Origin: Sternotherus odoratus
Lineage: Eukaryota; Chordata; Testudines; Kinosternidae
Assembly (NCBI GenBank): GCA_032164245.1
Contig: JAVMKO010000001.1
Span: 79,109,892-79,173,891 of the forward strand
Direction: 5' to 3'
Length of the DNA: 64,000 nucleotides
Numbering within the stretch: the stretch's first letter is position 1; each line of letters starts with the position of its first letter. The translations under genes and the position numbers were made by a program. A model generated the notes under the pieces. The model was given only the letters and a program-made list of their open reading frames with translations, had not been told where the DNA came from and made no database searches. Positions 54,122 through 64,000 of the stretch are shown one piece after another.

Positions 54122-56435
54122 TGCGGGATGAAGAACGGGGTCTTCCTCTGTTGTTTCCCCTTCCCCCCCTTCGATTTAGGTCTCGCCTGGGAGCTGGCTG
54201 ATAGGGGCGAGGCTGTTGGACTTGTGGGGGCCTGAAGGGACGCCTGACTGTTTGTGGGGTATGAAGGCCTAAGGACCGAAGCATAGCCCTAGAGTCCTTC
54301 ATAGAATGCAGCTTCTTGTCCGTATCCTCGGCAAATAGCCCCTGCCTATCAAAGGGCAGGTCTTGGATGGATGCCTGGACCGGAGGAGGAATGCCGGTAA
54401 CCTGCAGCCATGCCCCTCTCCTCATCACTATCCCAGTAGCCATCGATCGAGAGGCTGAGTCTGCGGAATCAAGCACAGCTTGTAGCGCCGCCCTGGAGAT
54501 CACCTTGCCCTCTTCCAGTATAGCTGTAAACTCCGGCGATGAGTCCTTAGGGATCTTCTCCTGGAACTTGCTGAGGGCAGTCCATGAGTTAAATGCATAG
54601 CGGCCTAGTGCTGCCTGCTGATTCGCGATTTTAAGCTGCAGGGAGGCCGACGAGTAAACCTTTCTGCCGTATAGATCTAATTTTTTTGCTTCCTGTGATT
54701 TAGGTGTGGGTCCTGTGTGACCCTGCCTCTCCCTATGATTAACTGCATCCGCCACCAGGGAGCCCGGTGGTGGATGAGTGAACATGTGCTCGTACCCGGC
54801 TCGCGGTGTGAAATAACGGCGTTCTACCCCTTTTGCCGTTGGCAGAATCGAGGCGGGCGTCTGCCACAAAGTGGTCGACATTGAATTAATCTTTTTGATG
54901 AAAGGAAGGGCGATTCTCTTGGGCCCATCTGGAGAGAGGATGTCCACTGTCGGATCTTCCTCCTCCTGCACTTCCTCAGCAGGGAGGTTCAAGTTCTGGG
55001 CCACTCTCCTTAGGAAGTCCTGATGCCCCTTGACGTCCATCGGTGGCAGTCCAGACGTCGAGGAGCCTGCCACCGGTTCGTCCGGAGAAGAAGAGGACGA
55101 TGTGGCGAATGGGGGCTCCTCTTGAACAGGGTCTCCTGTGGGTGGACCCATTGGCGAGGCAGCCGAGGAATGATGGCCCATGAAACTGTGGTACTGGCCC
55201 AACCCCGACGGACCCGGTACCGGTTCCTCTCCCACCACCTCCGGTGGGGGTCTGGATACAGTGGCCGAAACAGGGCCTCGCGGCACCGCAGGTAGTGACA
55301 TCGCCACAGATGGTGGCCCTTGTGTCTCCTGAAACGCCCACGGGGGCCAGAAGGACCACTGCACTGGACCTGGGTTTTGCTGGGACCACGGTGCCGAGTG
55401 GTGGGAGGAGCGTCGGTGCCGTGAACGGTGCCGATCTGACCCATGGGAGCGGTGGCTACGGCTTGATCGACGAGAAGGTGCCCCGGTGCGGTGACTTCGA
55501 CTTGAACGGGACGACGCATCAGATTCCAACGCTGAGCTGGGCCATGGCGGTGCCGCGCCCTCCGGTGCCATGATGTATCTCTGATACATAGTAGGCTTAC
55601 CGGGGCAGATTATCGGTGCCGGCGGAGGTAGCTGGGCGCATTCTCCTAGAGCCCGCACTGGCGGTGCCGAGGACATCCGGGCGTCCGGTGCCGTTGGTGC
55701 CGAGGTGAAGGGTGCTCCCGGTACCGGTGCCGTCAGCATCGGAGGAATTAAAGGTGTGACCGACCCCGACGGTGCTGGTGTCACAAGCGGTGCCGGGGCC
55801 GTCGCTGGCACCGGATCCGAGAGAGGCGGGGCTGTGAAAGGCGGTGCCGTACCGTCTTCGCCCGCGGACTCGATCAAGTCCCGGGCCGCCTCGAAGGTCT
55901 CCGGGGTCGACGGCGCCGGGAAGTCCGGGAGGGGCCTGTGCAGCGCTGCACCATCCCCCGATGCGTGCGTGTGCACCGGGCCAGACGCTAACGGCACCCT
56001 ACGGGACTCATCTACGTGACCCTGGGTGTGCCGCGTCTTCGCCTTGGCCTTACGAGCCGGCGATCTGCCCCTCTGCTTCTTAGGCAGCACCGGCGATTGA
56101 GAGCGGTGCCGTCTGGGGCTCTCGGTGCGTCGTGGGGACCGGTGCCGGTGCGAATTCTCTTTCCTGGGCACCGCCGGGTCCCGTACCGAGGCTGGAGCGC
56201 TTCGAGCTGCTTTGGATGGGAGATCTCCCTGAGGTTGAAGGGCGGACTCCATAAGGATTAGACGCAGACGATGATATCTCTCTTTCTTTGTCCTTGGTTT
56301 GAAGCTCTTGCAAATTGCACAGCGCTCGGATTGATGGCCCTCACCCAGGCACTTCAAGCACTTTGTGTGGGGATCACTGTTTGGCATAGGCCTCCCACAG
56401 TGCTCGCAGCTTTTGAAGCCCGGCGCGCCAGGCAT
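54066..56435 (-). CDS. DIRS gag-like protein
   Basis: The 789-residue structural protein is thought to bind and package the element's RNA. Near the N-terminus is a Cys/His cluster with a CCHC knuckle, Cys26-x2-Cys29-x4-His34-x4-Cys39, in 'CLKCLGEGHQSERC', preceded by Cys10 and Cys13. A basic Arg/Ser region ('RHRSPRRTESPRRHRS') and a long Pro/Ala/Thr linker follow. The conserved C-terminal half includes 'FMGHHSSAAS', 'YEHMFTHPPPGSLVADAV', 'YGRKVYSSASLQLKIANQQ' and a basic RG-rich tail ('RRGGRGNNRGRPRSSSR'). Gag domains of DIRS1 elements are reported as the source of the C-terminal part of mammalian LAP2alpha. The ATG at 56435 is about 170 bp downstream of the inferred transcription start. The gene is uninterrupted and its 3' end overlaps the RT ORF. 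Confidence 0.85.
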   Translation of the reverse strand: MPGAPGFKSCEHCGRPMPNSDPHTKCLKCLGEGHQSERCAICKSFKPRTKKERYHRLRLILMESALQPQGDLPSKAARSAPASVRDPAVPRKENSHRHRSPRRTESPRRHRSQSPVLPKKQRGRSPARKAKAKTRHTQGHVDESRRVPLASGPVHTHASGDGAALHRPLPDFPAPSTPETFEAARDLIESAGEDGTAPPFTAPPLSDPVPATAPAPLVTPAPSGSVTPLIPPMLTAPVPGAPFTSAPTAPDARMSSAPPVRALGECAQLPPPAPIICPGKPTMYQRYIMAPEGAAPPWPSSALESDASSRSSRSHRTGAPSRRSSRSHRSHGSDRHRSRHRRSSHHSAPWSQQNPGPVQWSFWPPWAFQETQGPPSVAMSLPAVPRGPVSATVSRPPPEVVGEEPVPGPSGLGQYHSFMGHHSSAASPMGPPTGDPVQEEPPFATSSSSSPDEPVAGSSTSGLPPMDVKGHQDFLRRVAQNLNLPAEEVQEEEDPTVDILSPDGPKRIALPFIKKINSMSTTLWQTPASILPTAKGVERRYFTPRAGYEHMFTHPPPGSLVADAVNHRERQGHTGPTPKSQEAKKLDLYGRKVYSSASLQLKIANQQAALGRYAFNSWTALSKFQEKIPKDSSPEFTAILEEGKVISRAALQAVLDSADSASRSMATGIVMRRGAWLQVTGIPPPVQASIQDLPFDRQGLFAEDTDKKLHSMKDSRAMLRSLGLHTPQTVRRPFRPPQVQQPRPYQPAPRRDLNRRGGRGNNRGRPRSSSRNGQQNQGPRQPPNARPNF

Positions 56436-56578
56436 GCCCCGGGGCGAGGACTGATAAAGAACACACTATCTATCTAAGAACTGCTAACACTTAACGCTAA
56501 GTAGAACAACTAGAAACAGATTTACACGAACAATTAGCAAAAGGTTGGGATACCGCTACTAGCTAAAGGGGATTCCAG

Positions 56579-56777
56579 CTAACCGTCATGGGCGGGAAGA
56601 AGGAATTGAGCGGGGGGAGGGTCGGCAGGGGCATATATACATCGCCATGAGGGCGCCACTCCAGGGGTCGCCCCTGCCGACCCTACGGGTACCGCTGGGG
56701 AAAACTTTCCGGAGCCGTGCATGCGCGGTGCGCACACACTTGTGGGAATGGACATGAGCAAGCACTCGAAGAAGAAC
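56579..56777. repeat. Right inverted terminal repeat of the DIRS element
   Basis: On the minus strand the element starts 'gttcttcttcgagtgcttgc' and runs through 'ccattcccacaagtgtg' and 'gaaagttttccccagcgg' to the TATA-like segment. It is the inverse of about 50762-50950, with only a few differences. Confidence 0.9.
56632..56640 (-). promoter_or_regulatory. TATA-like element in the DIRS terminal repeat
   Basis: The minus strand reads 'gatgtatatatgcccc'. A start about 25-30 bp downstream would place the 5' end near 56605, ahead of the gag ATG at 56435. The same motif is present in the left terminal repeat in the opposite orientation. Promoter function is inferred from position. Confidence 0.5.
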
Positions 56778-59279
56778 TGCATTCTACTGTCTTTGGGCAG
56801 GAAAAGTCACCAAACAACCCTGCCACCCTGCTTTCCCCCCATGCTCCAAGCAAAAACGTTGCTCTTCTATGACCCCAGTTGGGTCTGGTTCACTGTCTGT
56901 ATCTGTTCCATTAAGAGATTACAGTGAGCAATTTCCCACATGCACAAGCTGGGCTGCTTGTTGCTTACAAACATCTATGAAAATTGCCCAGTTGAGAGGA
57001 AGCCATTATAACCCTCCATGCCCACACACGCTATGGCAGACACAAGCGAGGAAGCAATAACTGTCAGCCAGATCCCAATGTATTTCAAAAACAGCCTCTT
57101 TGAAAAAATTCATTATAATACTATTGGTCGTTAGGTTATTTTCTCTCCTCACTCCCCATCCCAGGACCAAATATAACAGTAGCTACTAACTGGTGACAGT
57201 TAGGCTTAAAATCCTCTCGCATGATCTAAACTGCACATTTGACTGGACGTTCATCATTAAAAGAGGGAGAGGAGTGTATGGGGTGTGGGGAGCAGGACTG
57301 GGATTCACCGTGGCAGGGGGAATCCGCTCCCTACACCTACATACAACTACCTGTCACCCTCAACTGGCGGCTAGACACACCTATCATTGCACAGACTGCG
57401 TGGAGCATTTCTGCATATGGCCTAAGCTGGAATGCTTGAAACAAAACCCCTTACACAGCTCAGCAAGGGAAGTGGTGGACAGCGACGTGAGAAGACAAAG
57501 CAACAGGTTTTGGGAGGACACACTTGGAGAAGAAATGAGCTTGGCTAGATTTAATTATTATTTTTTTAAACCTAAGAGGTATTTGTAAGGGGGAAAAAAT
57601 CAACAGTTCCTTGTTAATTTTGATGGAGCAGGGCCTAGGCTTATTCCGTATATGTGTGGGGTGGTACAAGTCCCTGGTGCTCATCCCAGAGGCCTGTGGG
57701 TCAGTAACGGTCCCTGATGTTGATCTTGGGGTGTGTGACGTGGTCCCAGTCGCCGGTGCTTATCCTGGGCATGTGTGGATTGGTACCTCTCCGAATACAC
57801 GTTATGATTCAAGAACACAAGCTTGGATTAAAAGATGCTTCACTGTGTAGTCAGTAGAGTCTCCTCCTAGTTCATTCCTGAATGGTTACTGGATTGCCCA
57901 GAGCACAATGGCTGGTTTAACCTGACTGGGAGCTGAGCACAGGTTTGTACTTCTTACAGATCGAGAGGTGACTGGTCCATTGGTTTATACTGGGTCCTAG
58001 CTACCCACCTTCCTGGGGACACTCTTCCAGGCTCTGTAAGGTGCCAGACCTACATCGGGGTTGGTGTGGGGGTTTAAAGCAAATCAGGGAACACTCCACT
58101 GTGGCCACTGGAGGTACTGCTGTGACTCACAGTGAGATAATTGCAGCCGGAGGAGAATACTCTGCTAGGGTAGAATCAGCATAGAGGCCAGTGTGGTTTC
58201 ACAAAGGAATGCTCACAGACCTGAGGGTAGGGAAGCCTGCACTGACACAGAAACGGGAGGAAGTAACTAAACAAGAATACAGAATTACTTGAGAGCTGGA
58301 GGGGAACTATTCAGAGCACTAAGATAGTGCGAGCCAAAGGTGGTAGAGTGCTCATGTAGTCACAAAAGTGATCTTGTAGAAATAACTCTCACTCTACAGG
58401 TCAGCTCCCTGGCACAGAACCGCTGACTTTCGTGACTAAAAATGAGATGGTACAGATTTGTTCCTTGTAGCCCAGCAGAGGCCGGTACAGCTGGGGTGGA
58501 GTGGGGTGGGGGGTTGTAAGCGAGCTGGAGGCTGTTGTGGCTTACTGGCAACAACCTAATTGCTAATGAAGGCCTTGATCCAGCGAGGTGCTGAGTCCCC
58601 TCAGTTCCTACAGATGTCAGTGAGAGCCCTGGGTGCTCCACATCACAGACAATATGCAAAGCACCTTGCAGGCAATTGCAGGGCCAAAACCAGCCCTCGG
58701 TTACATCTGTGCAACCCCACTGAAGGCATAAGCAAGGGCAGAATTGTGCCTGTAGAATCTTCATCGCTACTGCTGCTGCTGGAGAGAGCGAGACATGCTT
58801 GGTTTTCTCCAGTCTGGACCCAGGTTGGAGTTTGTGGTGTTGGCCTTTAGGAAAAAGCATCATTTTACCTGTAAACTGAGCACTTCGGATCTGGAAGCAA
58901 TTTGAAGGCAATAAACACTGACCCCTACAATGCCATATTCTACAATCATTTTTTTAGACCATAGCCACATCTTAGGAAGCATAAGAAAGGCTTTCAGCAA
59001 TGGGGAAGGGAAAGTGCTAGAGAAGAACTAGTTCATTAATAAATGAGATGAAGGAAATTAATGATAACTCACAAATGCTGAGATGCCAAGTTCCAATCTG
59101 AAACCTGTCTTTAGCCAGAAACATAAATAATGTTGAACAATTGAGAAGTAAGGCAGATCCTGTAAAACATCTATTAATGAAGACTGGGCAAGGGCATATC
59201 TGAACATATGCAAATCATCTGAGCCAGACAGCATGCATCCAAGAGGCCTGCCTATGCATAATACTAAGCACTTTTCTAC
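56778..59279. other. Intergenic sequence without a supported gene
   Basis: No coding region or transposon termini were recognised, apart from the short tandem repeat at 57653-57789. Confidence 0.35.
57653..57789. repeat. Diverged tandem repeat, about 40-bp unit, 3.4 copies
   Basis: Units begin at about 57653, 57695, 57732 and 57772. They share 'tgtgtgg..tggt' followed by 'gtccctggtgctcatccc'-like sequence. The copies differ at several sites, so the array is old. Confidence 0.65.
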
Positions 59280-59287
59280 ACCTAGAA

Positions 59288-59697
59288 CAGGGGTCTCAAA
59301 CTCAAATGACCATGAGGGCCGCATGAGGACTAGTGCACTGGCCGGAGGGCCGCACCACTGACACACACCCTGCCCCGGCTCTGCCCCCACTCCACCCCTT
59401 CCAAGAGGTCCCACCCCTGCCCCACCTCCTCCTTTGAGCACGCAGCTCCCCATTCCCTCCTGGAAAGCGCTAGGCACCACCAACAGCTGTTTGGCAAACA
59501 AAGCAAGAGCAATATAGGAAGTCCAGAGCTAGAAGCACGCGCGGCCCAGCCAGGCAGCAGAGAAGCCTCCACTTCTGGCCCCTCCATCCTGCAAACTGCT
59601 ATGGGGGGGGAGGGGGGGCGCCAGGAAGCTTGGTGGGCCGCAGGGAAGGGCTTTGTGGGCCGCATGTGGCCCCCGGGCCGCATGTTTGAGACCCCTG
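59288..59697. mobile_element. hAT-type MITE, exact 8-bp duplication, same family as 42851-43324
   Basis: The ends 'caggggtctcaaac' and 'gtttgagacccctg' are perfect inverted repeats, and ACCTAGAA is duplicated exactly (59280-59287 and 59698-59705). The interior 'gagggccgcatgaggac' and 'ctagtgcactggcc' is shared with the copy in the CR1. Confidence 0.9.
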
Positions 59698-59705
59698 ACC
59701 TAGAA

Positions 59706-60290
59706 CATAAGAGCTGGCTGGAAAATGGAGGTTTTCCTCCTGCGGATAACTTTGAAAAAAAGGTCAAAAATAATTTGGTTTTCATTGACATTTTTCCTCA
59801 GAAAATGTTGCATTTTTGGCAAAACATCTAAATCTGAAATATTTTGGCAAAAACTTGAAATATTTTGATTCTGAAATGCTGATGTGGTACCTCATGGGAT
59901 TTATAGTTTGGGTGCTCATGCTCCCATTCACATCTATAGCCTAGGATCCCTAATTAGAATACATCATCCATGATGCATCATGGTCTCCTCTCTTGATGAC
60001 TGGCTGCTATGGCTCATGGGAAATGAAGTCCTGCTGGGGAGGTGATGCACAGAAGCAATACAGAGCAGGAGACGGCTGAGACACAATTCCCATGAGACAC
60101 CACAGTGGCATTTGAGAATAGAAATATCCTGAAAAAAAATACAGTTTTTGCCAGAAATATTTTGTTTTTTGGCCACATCCCAGAAAAGTTCTGTTTTCAG
60201 GCATTTGGGTTTTTAATGAAAAGTTGAAATTTCTTTTGATCAAAAACCCAATTTCCCATGGACAGAAAAGTCAACACCCATTGACTTAAG
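59706..60290. mobile_element. Possible A/T-rich foldback element
   Basis: Phrases on the left ('ttttggcaaaacatc', 'gaaatattttggcaaaaac') recur in inverse on the right ('gtttttgccagaaatatttt', 'cagaaaagttctgttttc') around a centre near 59990. This suggests a large imperfect inverted repeat. Termini were not defined. Confidence 0.4.
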
Positions 60291-60789
60291 GGGGAATTTA
60301 TGGCAATCAGCACCTCAAAGGAGTAGGACTCATAGTAGTTAAGTAATTAGCCAGTACATGTAAAAATTAGCTAACAACTCAAGGTTGATAAAAATTTTTT
60401 TTTTAAAAAAAGATCAAGAATTGAGCAGAAAACTGGAGGGAAAACAAGTGCATTATGGTGCAGATTTTCCACAACAGAGTGATCCTGGTCACTGCTGTCC
60501 TGTAAGTCTAACTTCTCTTCATGGTTCATAATGAAACTTGTGGTGGTAGGTGCAGGGCAGGCAAAGTAGACACTGCCTGCCAGTTTTTTATTTAGGGGAC
60601 AGAGGCATCTAAGAGGGGAGGAATAGGGCAGGTCCCTGAGACAGGCAGCAGTGCTGTAAGAGGCTCCGTTCCCCTACATGGAGGAAATTCAAAGTACTTT
60701 TGTCTGTCTCCATTCCCAGGTTGGAGTGGGTGAGGAGAGGGTTCCCTGCATAGAGAAGGCCAGCTAGCACTCAGGCTGGCAGCCTGGTC

Positions 60790-61450
60790 TTTGCCCTGTG
60801 CCTGGGATGATGCACACAGAACACGGGTAGGGAGGATTCAAGTCAGGCGAGAGAGGAAACGATTTATAAAGAAAACTCCTCAGAAAATGATCAAAGTGCC
60901 AGAGGAACTGGCTGGCAAGGAAAGATTAAAACTGCTAAATACATCTAGTTTGGCTAAGCAACAGCTTAAGAGGGTCATAGTAACAGTCTACAAGTATTTG
61001 AACAGTCTACACATCAAGTAGGAAGATGAATTATTGATGGTGGTAGCTAGGGGAGGGGGTATGACTAATGACAATGGGATGAAATAAAGAAAAGGAAAGG
61101 TCAAGCTGAATGTTGGGAAGCACTTCCTGATGGTAGCAGGCTATGGAATAGTTACCTGTGGGAGGTAGGGAAAGCCTCAGGACTAGGGGACTTTGAAAAA
61201 CAGACTGGACAAAATCTTAGTAATTAGGGTGACCAGATGTCCCGATTTTATAGGGACAGTCCCGATGTTTGGGTCTTTTTTTCCCATAGGCTCCTATTAC
61301 ACCCCCCCCCCCCATTCCCCTCCCGATTTTTCACACTTGCCCTCTGGTTACCCTACTAGTAATTGTCTTGTAGGGAATAATCCTGTGCTGGCTGGGAGAT
61401 GGAGTGGATGATCAGATAGGGCTTTGGCATCTCTAAGTGCTGTAATTGTT
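60790..61450 (+). mobile_element. CR1 LINE 3' fragment, split by a MITE
   Basis: The left part encodes 'KERLKLLNTSSLAKQQLKR' and 'VIVTVYKYLNS', as in the C-terminal tail of CR1 ORF2, followed by 3' UTR-like sequence with 'gttgggaagcacttcctgat' and 'gaccttgaaaaacagactgg'-type phrases. It is cut at 61225 by a MITE and resumes after 61357 ('ttgtcttgtagggaataatc'). Stops and loss of the reverse transcriptase show it is inactive. Confidence 0.65.
61225..61355 (-). mobile_element. Short MITE, TAGGGTGACCAG family, copy 3 (inverse orientation)
   Basis: It begins 'tagggtgaccagatgtcccg' and ends 'cctctggttaccct', the inverse of the copies at 44291 and 49137, with 'tatagggacagtcccgat' near the left end. 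TAGTAATT is found on both sides (61218-61225 and 61357-61364), an 8-bp duplication of CR1 sequence. Confidence 0.75.
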
Positions 61451-61689
61451 AGACTGTAAAGCAGTAGGGAATATGTGACATCATGTGCATTGTACATAGG
61501 TCTGTACAGAGCCCTTATGCTTGTTCCAGATCCAGTTTCCTCCTCCCCTCCACCCCGATCCTCCAGTTTTGGCTTTGGGGTCTTTGTGTATGTTAATTCA
61601 AATATCCTCTTTGGCTTTTGGCCACCGTGCTTCCCCTTTGTGTGGCAACCTTTCGATAGAGTTGGGAAGAACAGCAACACCATAAATCG

Positions 61690-61980
61690 GGTATGTCTAC
61701 ACTCGGGGCTGGAGGTGGGGGCGATTCCCAGCTCAAACAAGCTAATTGAGCTAGTGTGCTAAAAATAGAATGTAGTCGCACCAGCATGAAGGCGGGATGA
61801 GTTAGCCATCCCGAGTAGTTACGTGGCATCTCTGACAGGCACACACACAGGGCAGCCAACCCTGCCCCCACCGCTCACCCTGCCGCCAATTTTAGCGTGC
61901 TGGCAGGAGCCGAGGGTATGTATATGTCTCCTTGAGCTTGGAGTCACATCCCCATCTCCCAGTGTAGACACACCTAAAAC
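61690..61980. mobile_element. Harbinger-like MITE, diverged
   Basis: The left side 'gggtatgtctacactcgggg' and the right side 'ccagtgtagacacaccta' are of the GTCTACAC type. The interior shares 'gagctagtgtgctaaaaata' with the MITE at 49438 ('gctagtgcactaaaaac'). No target duplication was fixed. Confidence 0.5.
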
Positions 61981-62158
61981 ATCAGCCCGTAGCAACAGTC
62001 ACCACACAGTGGTGTCTGAGCTACAGCAGTTAGCCTGAGCTACAGGCGTTAGCTCCTGTTCAAGTATGGAGGAAAGCAACAGTCATCTCAGACACCACAT
62101 AATGGCAACTATTGTCAAACGGTGACACTGGAATGGAGACAACCCTCTCTGTATAGTG

Positions 62159-62481
62159 CAGCGGCGTCCAATATGTTCGCCACTAGCCACATGTGGCGAA
62201 TAGGCTATTGAACTGTGGCTAAAGCATGAGCAATGTGTTAGTGTACTGAAGACAGCAGTACTGGAAGACAGGTTGCATGCTTTGATATACAGTGTGTTAA
62301 TGTCTCTCTCGTACTGTATCCTAGACGCAATAGCATAGACAGTGGATATGTGTGTGTGCTGCGTGTAATAGCGACAGGCACTAGTGTGTATGTTTTTTAA
62401 TCCTTTTTTATAATGTGGCAAATAAGAAAAATTCAAAACCACAAGTGTGGCTAGCATCAAATTTCTATTTGGACACCGCTG
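62159..62481. mobile_element. hAT-type MITE with exact 8-bp target duplication
   Basis: The ends 'cagcggcgtccaa' and 'ttggacaccgctg' are inverted repeats with one mismatch. GTATAGTG is duplicated exactly (62151-62158 and 62482-62489). Near the ends 'cactagccacatgtggcgaa' and 'aaccacaagtgtggctagc' form a second inverted pair. It is non-coding. Confidence 0.85.
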
Positions 62482-62489
62482 GTATAGTG

Positions 62490-64000
62490 CCACTGGCCCA
62501 TGTGATTCCTCCTTCATGTCACTGGGGCGCACGCATCACGGGCCTCCTCCCTCCCGCCACAACTTCCCAGAGCTCAGAAATTCCCACAGGAGCACAGAAG
62601 TGAGGGCTCTGCCTTCCCCTGCTCCCCTATCCCAGAGAGCCTGGGAAAATGGGCTCCCCATAAACGCTAAACCAACCAGGCCAAAGGAACCCTCTCAAAA
62701 TACGGAGAACAGGCCCTGATCCAAATGAATGCACACAAATCCCTAGTGGAAAAGACAACAAATTCTGCTGTGTTTTAACAACTCCCTCTCTGGGAAGAAT
62801 CAATGTTTCTTCTTCTTCTTCAAACCATTAGTAAATAATTAAAAGAGAGAGACAAAATATTCTCTAAAGATAACCTAGTCCTCTGTTTCCATGGTAACCA
62901 CTTTCCTAAGCCAGAAGCCTTTTGCATGAGCAGTATAGTGGAGGGTGCAAACCATTTGACGAGGCGGAGGGGAATGAGCATGACCACGCCAATTCACGCA
63001 GTAGGAGAGGTGGGGGAGACCATGTGACTCAGCAGAGAAGGGGAAAATTACCTGGGAATTTGAGCTTCCCAAAAAATAAGGGAACTTTTCCCTTATGAGT
63101 TCCTTCCAAATGGGACCCGGGAGAAGCAGACAAAGCATCTGTTCTTGGGAGACCACTCTCACCATCTCATTGAAGACCAAGTGAGAGGGAACCCACCCTC
63201 ACAGACATGGTCTTGATCTGGAAAATGACAGGAGGCCAAAGATCGATGGGAGCCCATGGAAAGCTATACAAATGAGATATATGGATTTGGTGAAGGCTTT
63301 GCTCCTCTCCCCCAGAACTGGCCCTTAGCCTTAGGGAAAATATCAGGAGGGGATGCCTTTCTGGTTCACTGGGTGGTTGTTTTTTTCAACCCCCTAGTAA
63401 TTTCTAAACAGGCTCATCAGGAGGAATCAAACCCTAAACACGACAGAGCTAGGCAAGTCTTGAAATAATATGCTTGTCTCAGCAAGTCAGGGGATACTTA
63501 TGAGGCAGAGGAAGGAATGGTAGGAACTCTGGGGGATCAGCTGTTCTCCCCACTCCCCTTTGTGTGATACAAGCCCAATCTCATCTTATCTGCTTACTGG
63601 CCACTCATGAGTCCTTATGCTAACTAGGTTCATGGGGTATCCAGGTGATCCTTTCAGAAGTGAGCCAGGGAGAATGCAAGCAGTACCCCTATCTGCCACC
63701 TCTCAGGCATGGCTAGACTGTGTGCAAATGGAATACTCAGAAAGGTCCCAACTCCGATGTCAAACCTGTACCTTTTAACAATATAAAAGGTGGCCTAGAA
63801 GTGGAGTCAGGTGTGCATACAAAAATATAGATGAAGCACCACCATTAAATGCTGGCTGCAGAAATATATTGCTTGCCTATGGAAAAAGACATCAGATTTC
63901 CCAGCCTGACCTCCTCCTGAAAGCGGCAGTGTCTCAAGCACACAATGACCTCCCCTGTTCCAGAGGGGACGGCCTAAGGACCATTTCACACTTGACCCTC
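62490..64000. other. Intergenic sequence to the end of the window
   Basis: No gene or repeat termini recognised. A (TTC)n-like run lies near 62806-62822. Confidence 0.35.

Larger units (their letters stand above)
50728..56777 (-). mobile_element. Full-length, apparently intact DIRS1-type tyrosine-recombinase retrotransposon
   Basis: DIRS elements replicate through reverse transcription and insert as circles with a tyrosine recombinase instead of an integrase, so they make no target duplication. This copy reads on the minus strand: right inverted terminal repeat, gag, RT-RNase H-methyltransferase-like ORF, tyrosine recombinase, internal complementary region, left inverted terminal repeat. The three main ORFs (789, 676 and 357 codons) have no stops or frameshifts. 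The two terminal repeats (about 50762-50950 and the complement of 56579-56777) differ at only a few sites over about 165 bp. This suggests a recent insertion. An older relative lies at 11690-17960. Confidence 0.9.

Noticed and set aside
54976..55519. Minus-strand ORFs of 137 and 169 codons in gag
   Set aside because: They are alternative frames of the GC-rich gag linker. They are short relative to gag and do not extend across it, unlike the long overlapping ORF in the RT gene.
1..64000. tRNA, rRNA or CRISPR-like arrays
   Set aside because: No cloverleaf-like gene or regularly spaced direct-repeat array was noticed. The tandem arrays present are minisatellites or microsatellites.

Overview
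This is a vertebrate nuclear window, most likely from a turtle or a close sauropsid. That placement is inference from the repeat mix: CR1 LINEs, MIR-like SINEs, many hAT and PIF/Harbinger MITEs, and DIRS-type tyrosine-recombinase retrotransposons. There is no bacterial gene organisation, and almost all intergenic open frames are short. Only one host gene is visible: the last two coding exons of an unidentified gene (492-950 and 3797-4395, + strand). They are joined by a phase-compatible GT-AG intron and followed by a poly(A) signal. No other host gene could be supported.

Layout. 0-4.6 kb: the host gene 3' end with MIR-like SINEs. 4.6-11.7 kb: mostly unrecognised non-coding sequence with scattered SINE and MITE pieces. 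11.7-18.0 kb: a decayed DIRS retrotransposon (+ strand) whose tyrosine recombinase gene is split by a 4-kb PIF/Harbinger DNA transposon. The Harbinger copy carries both of its usual genes, a DDE transposase (minus strand) and a Myb/SANT-like protein (plus strand), each broken by a few lesions. 18-34 kb: a dense field of non-autonomous DNA transposons, many with exact target-site duplications. They include a Harbinger MITE with a second element nested in it, a hAT inserted in a hAT, a pogo/Tigger-like MITE and several other hATs, together with two long CA microsatellites, a probable solo LTR and a CR1 fragment. 34-42.8 kb: largely unique non-coding sequence. 42.8-45.5 kb: a 5'-truncated CR1 LINE (minus strand) into which two hATs and a small MITE have jumped. 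45.5-50.7 kb: non-coding sequence with a LINE deletion derivative and MITEs. 50.7-56.8 kb: a complete, apparently intact DIRS1-type retrotransposon (minus strand). 56.8-64 kb: hATs, a CR1 3' fragment split by a MITE, and unassigned sequence.

The most notable object is the intact DIRS element. It has inverted terminal repeats, an internal complementary region that joins the complements of both ends, a 789-codon gag with a CCHC knuckle, an RT-RNase H-methyltransferase-like ORF with all expected catalytic residues, and a tyrosine recombinase with its R, H-x-x-R and Y residues. Inside the RT ORF, in the same frame as gag and directly after the gag stop, lies a second stop-free stretch of about 640 codons with a 612-codon ATG-initiated ORF. 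It has no recognisable domain. If real, it would be an undescribed overprinted gene of a DIRS retrotransposon.
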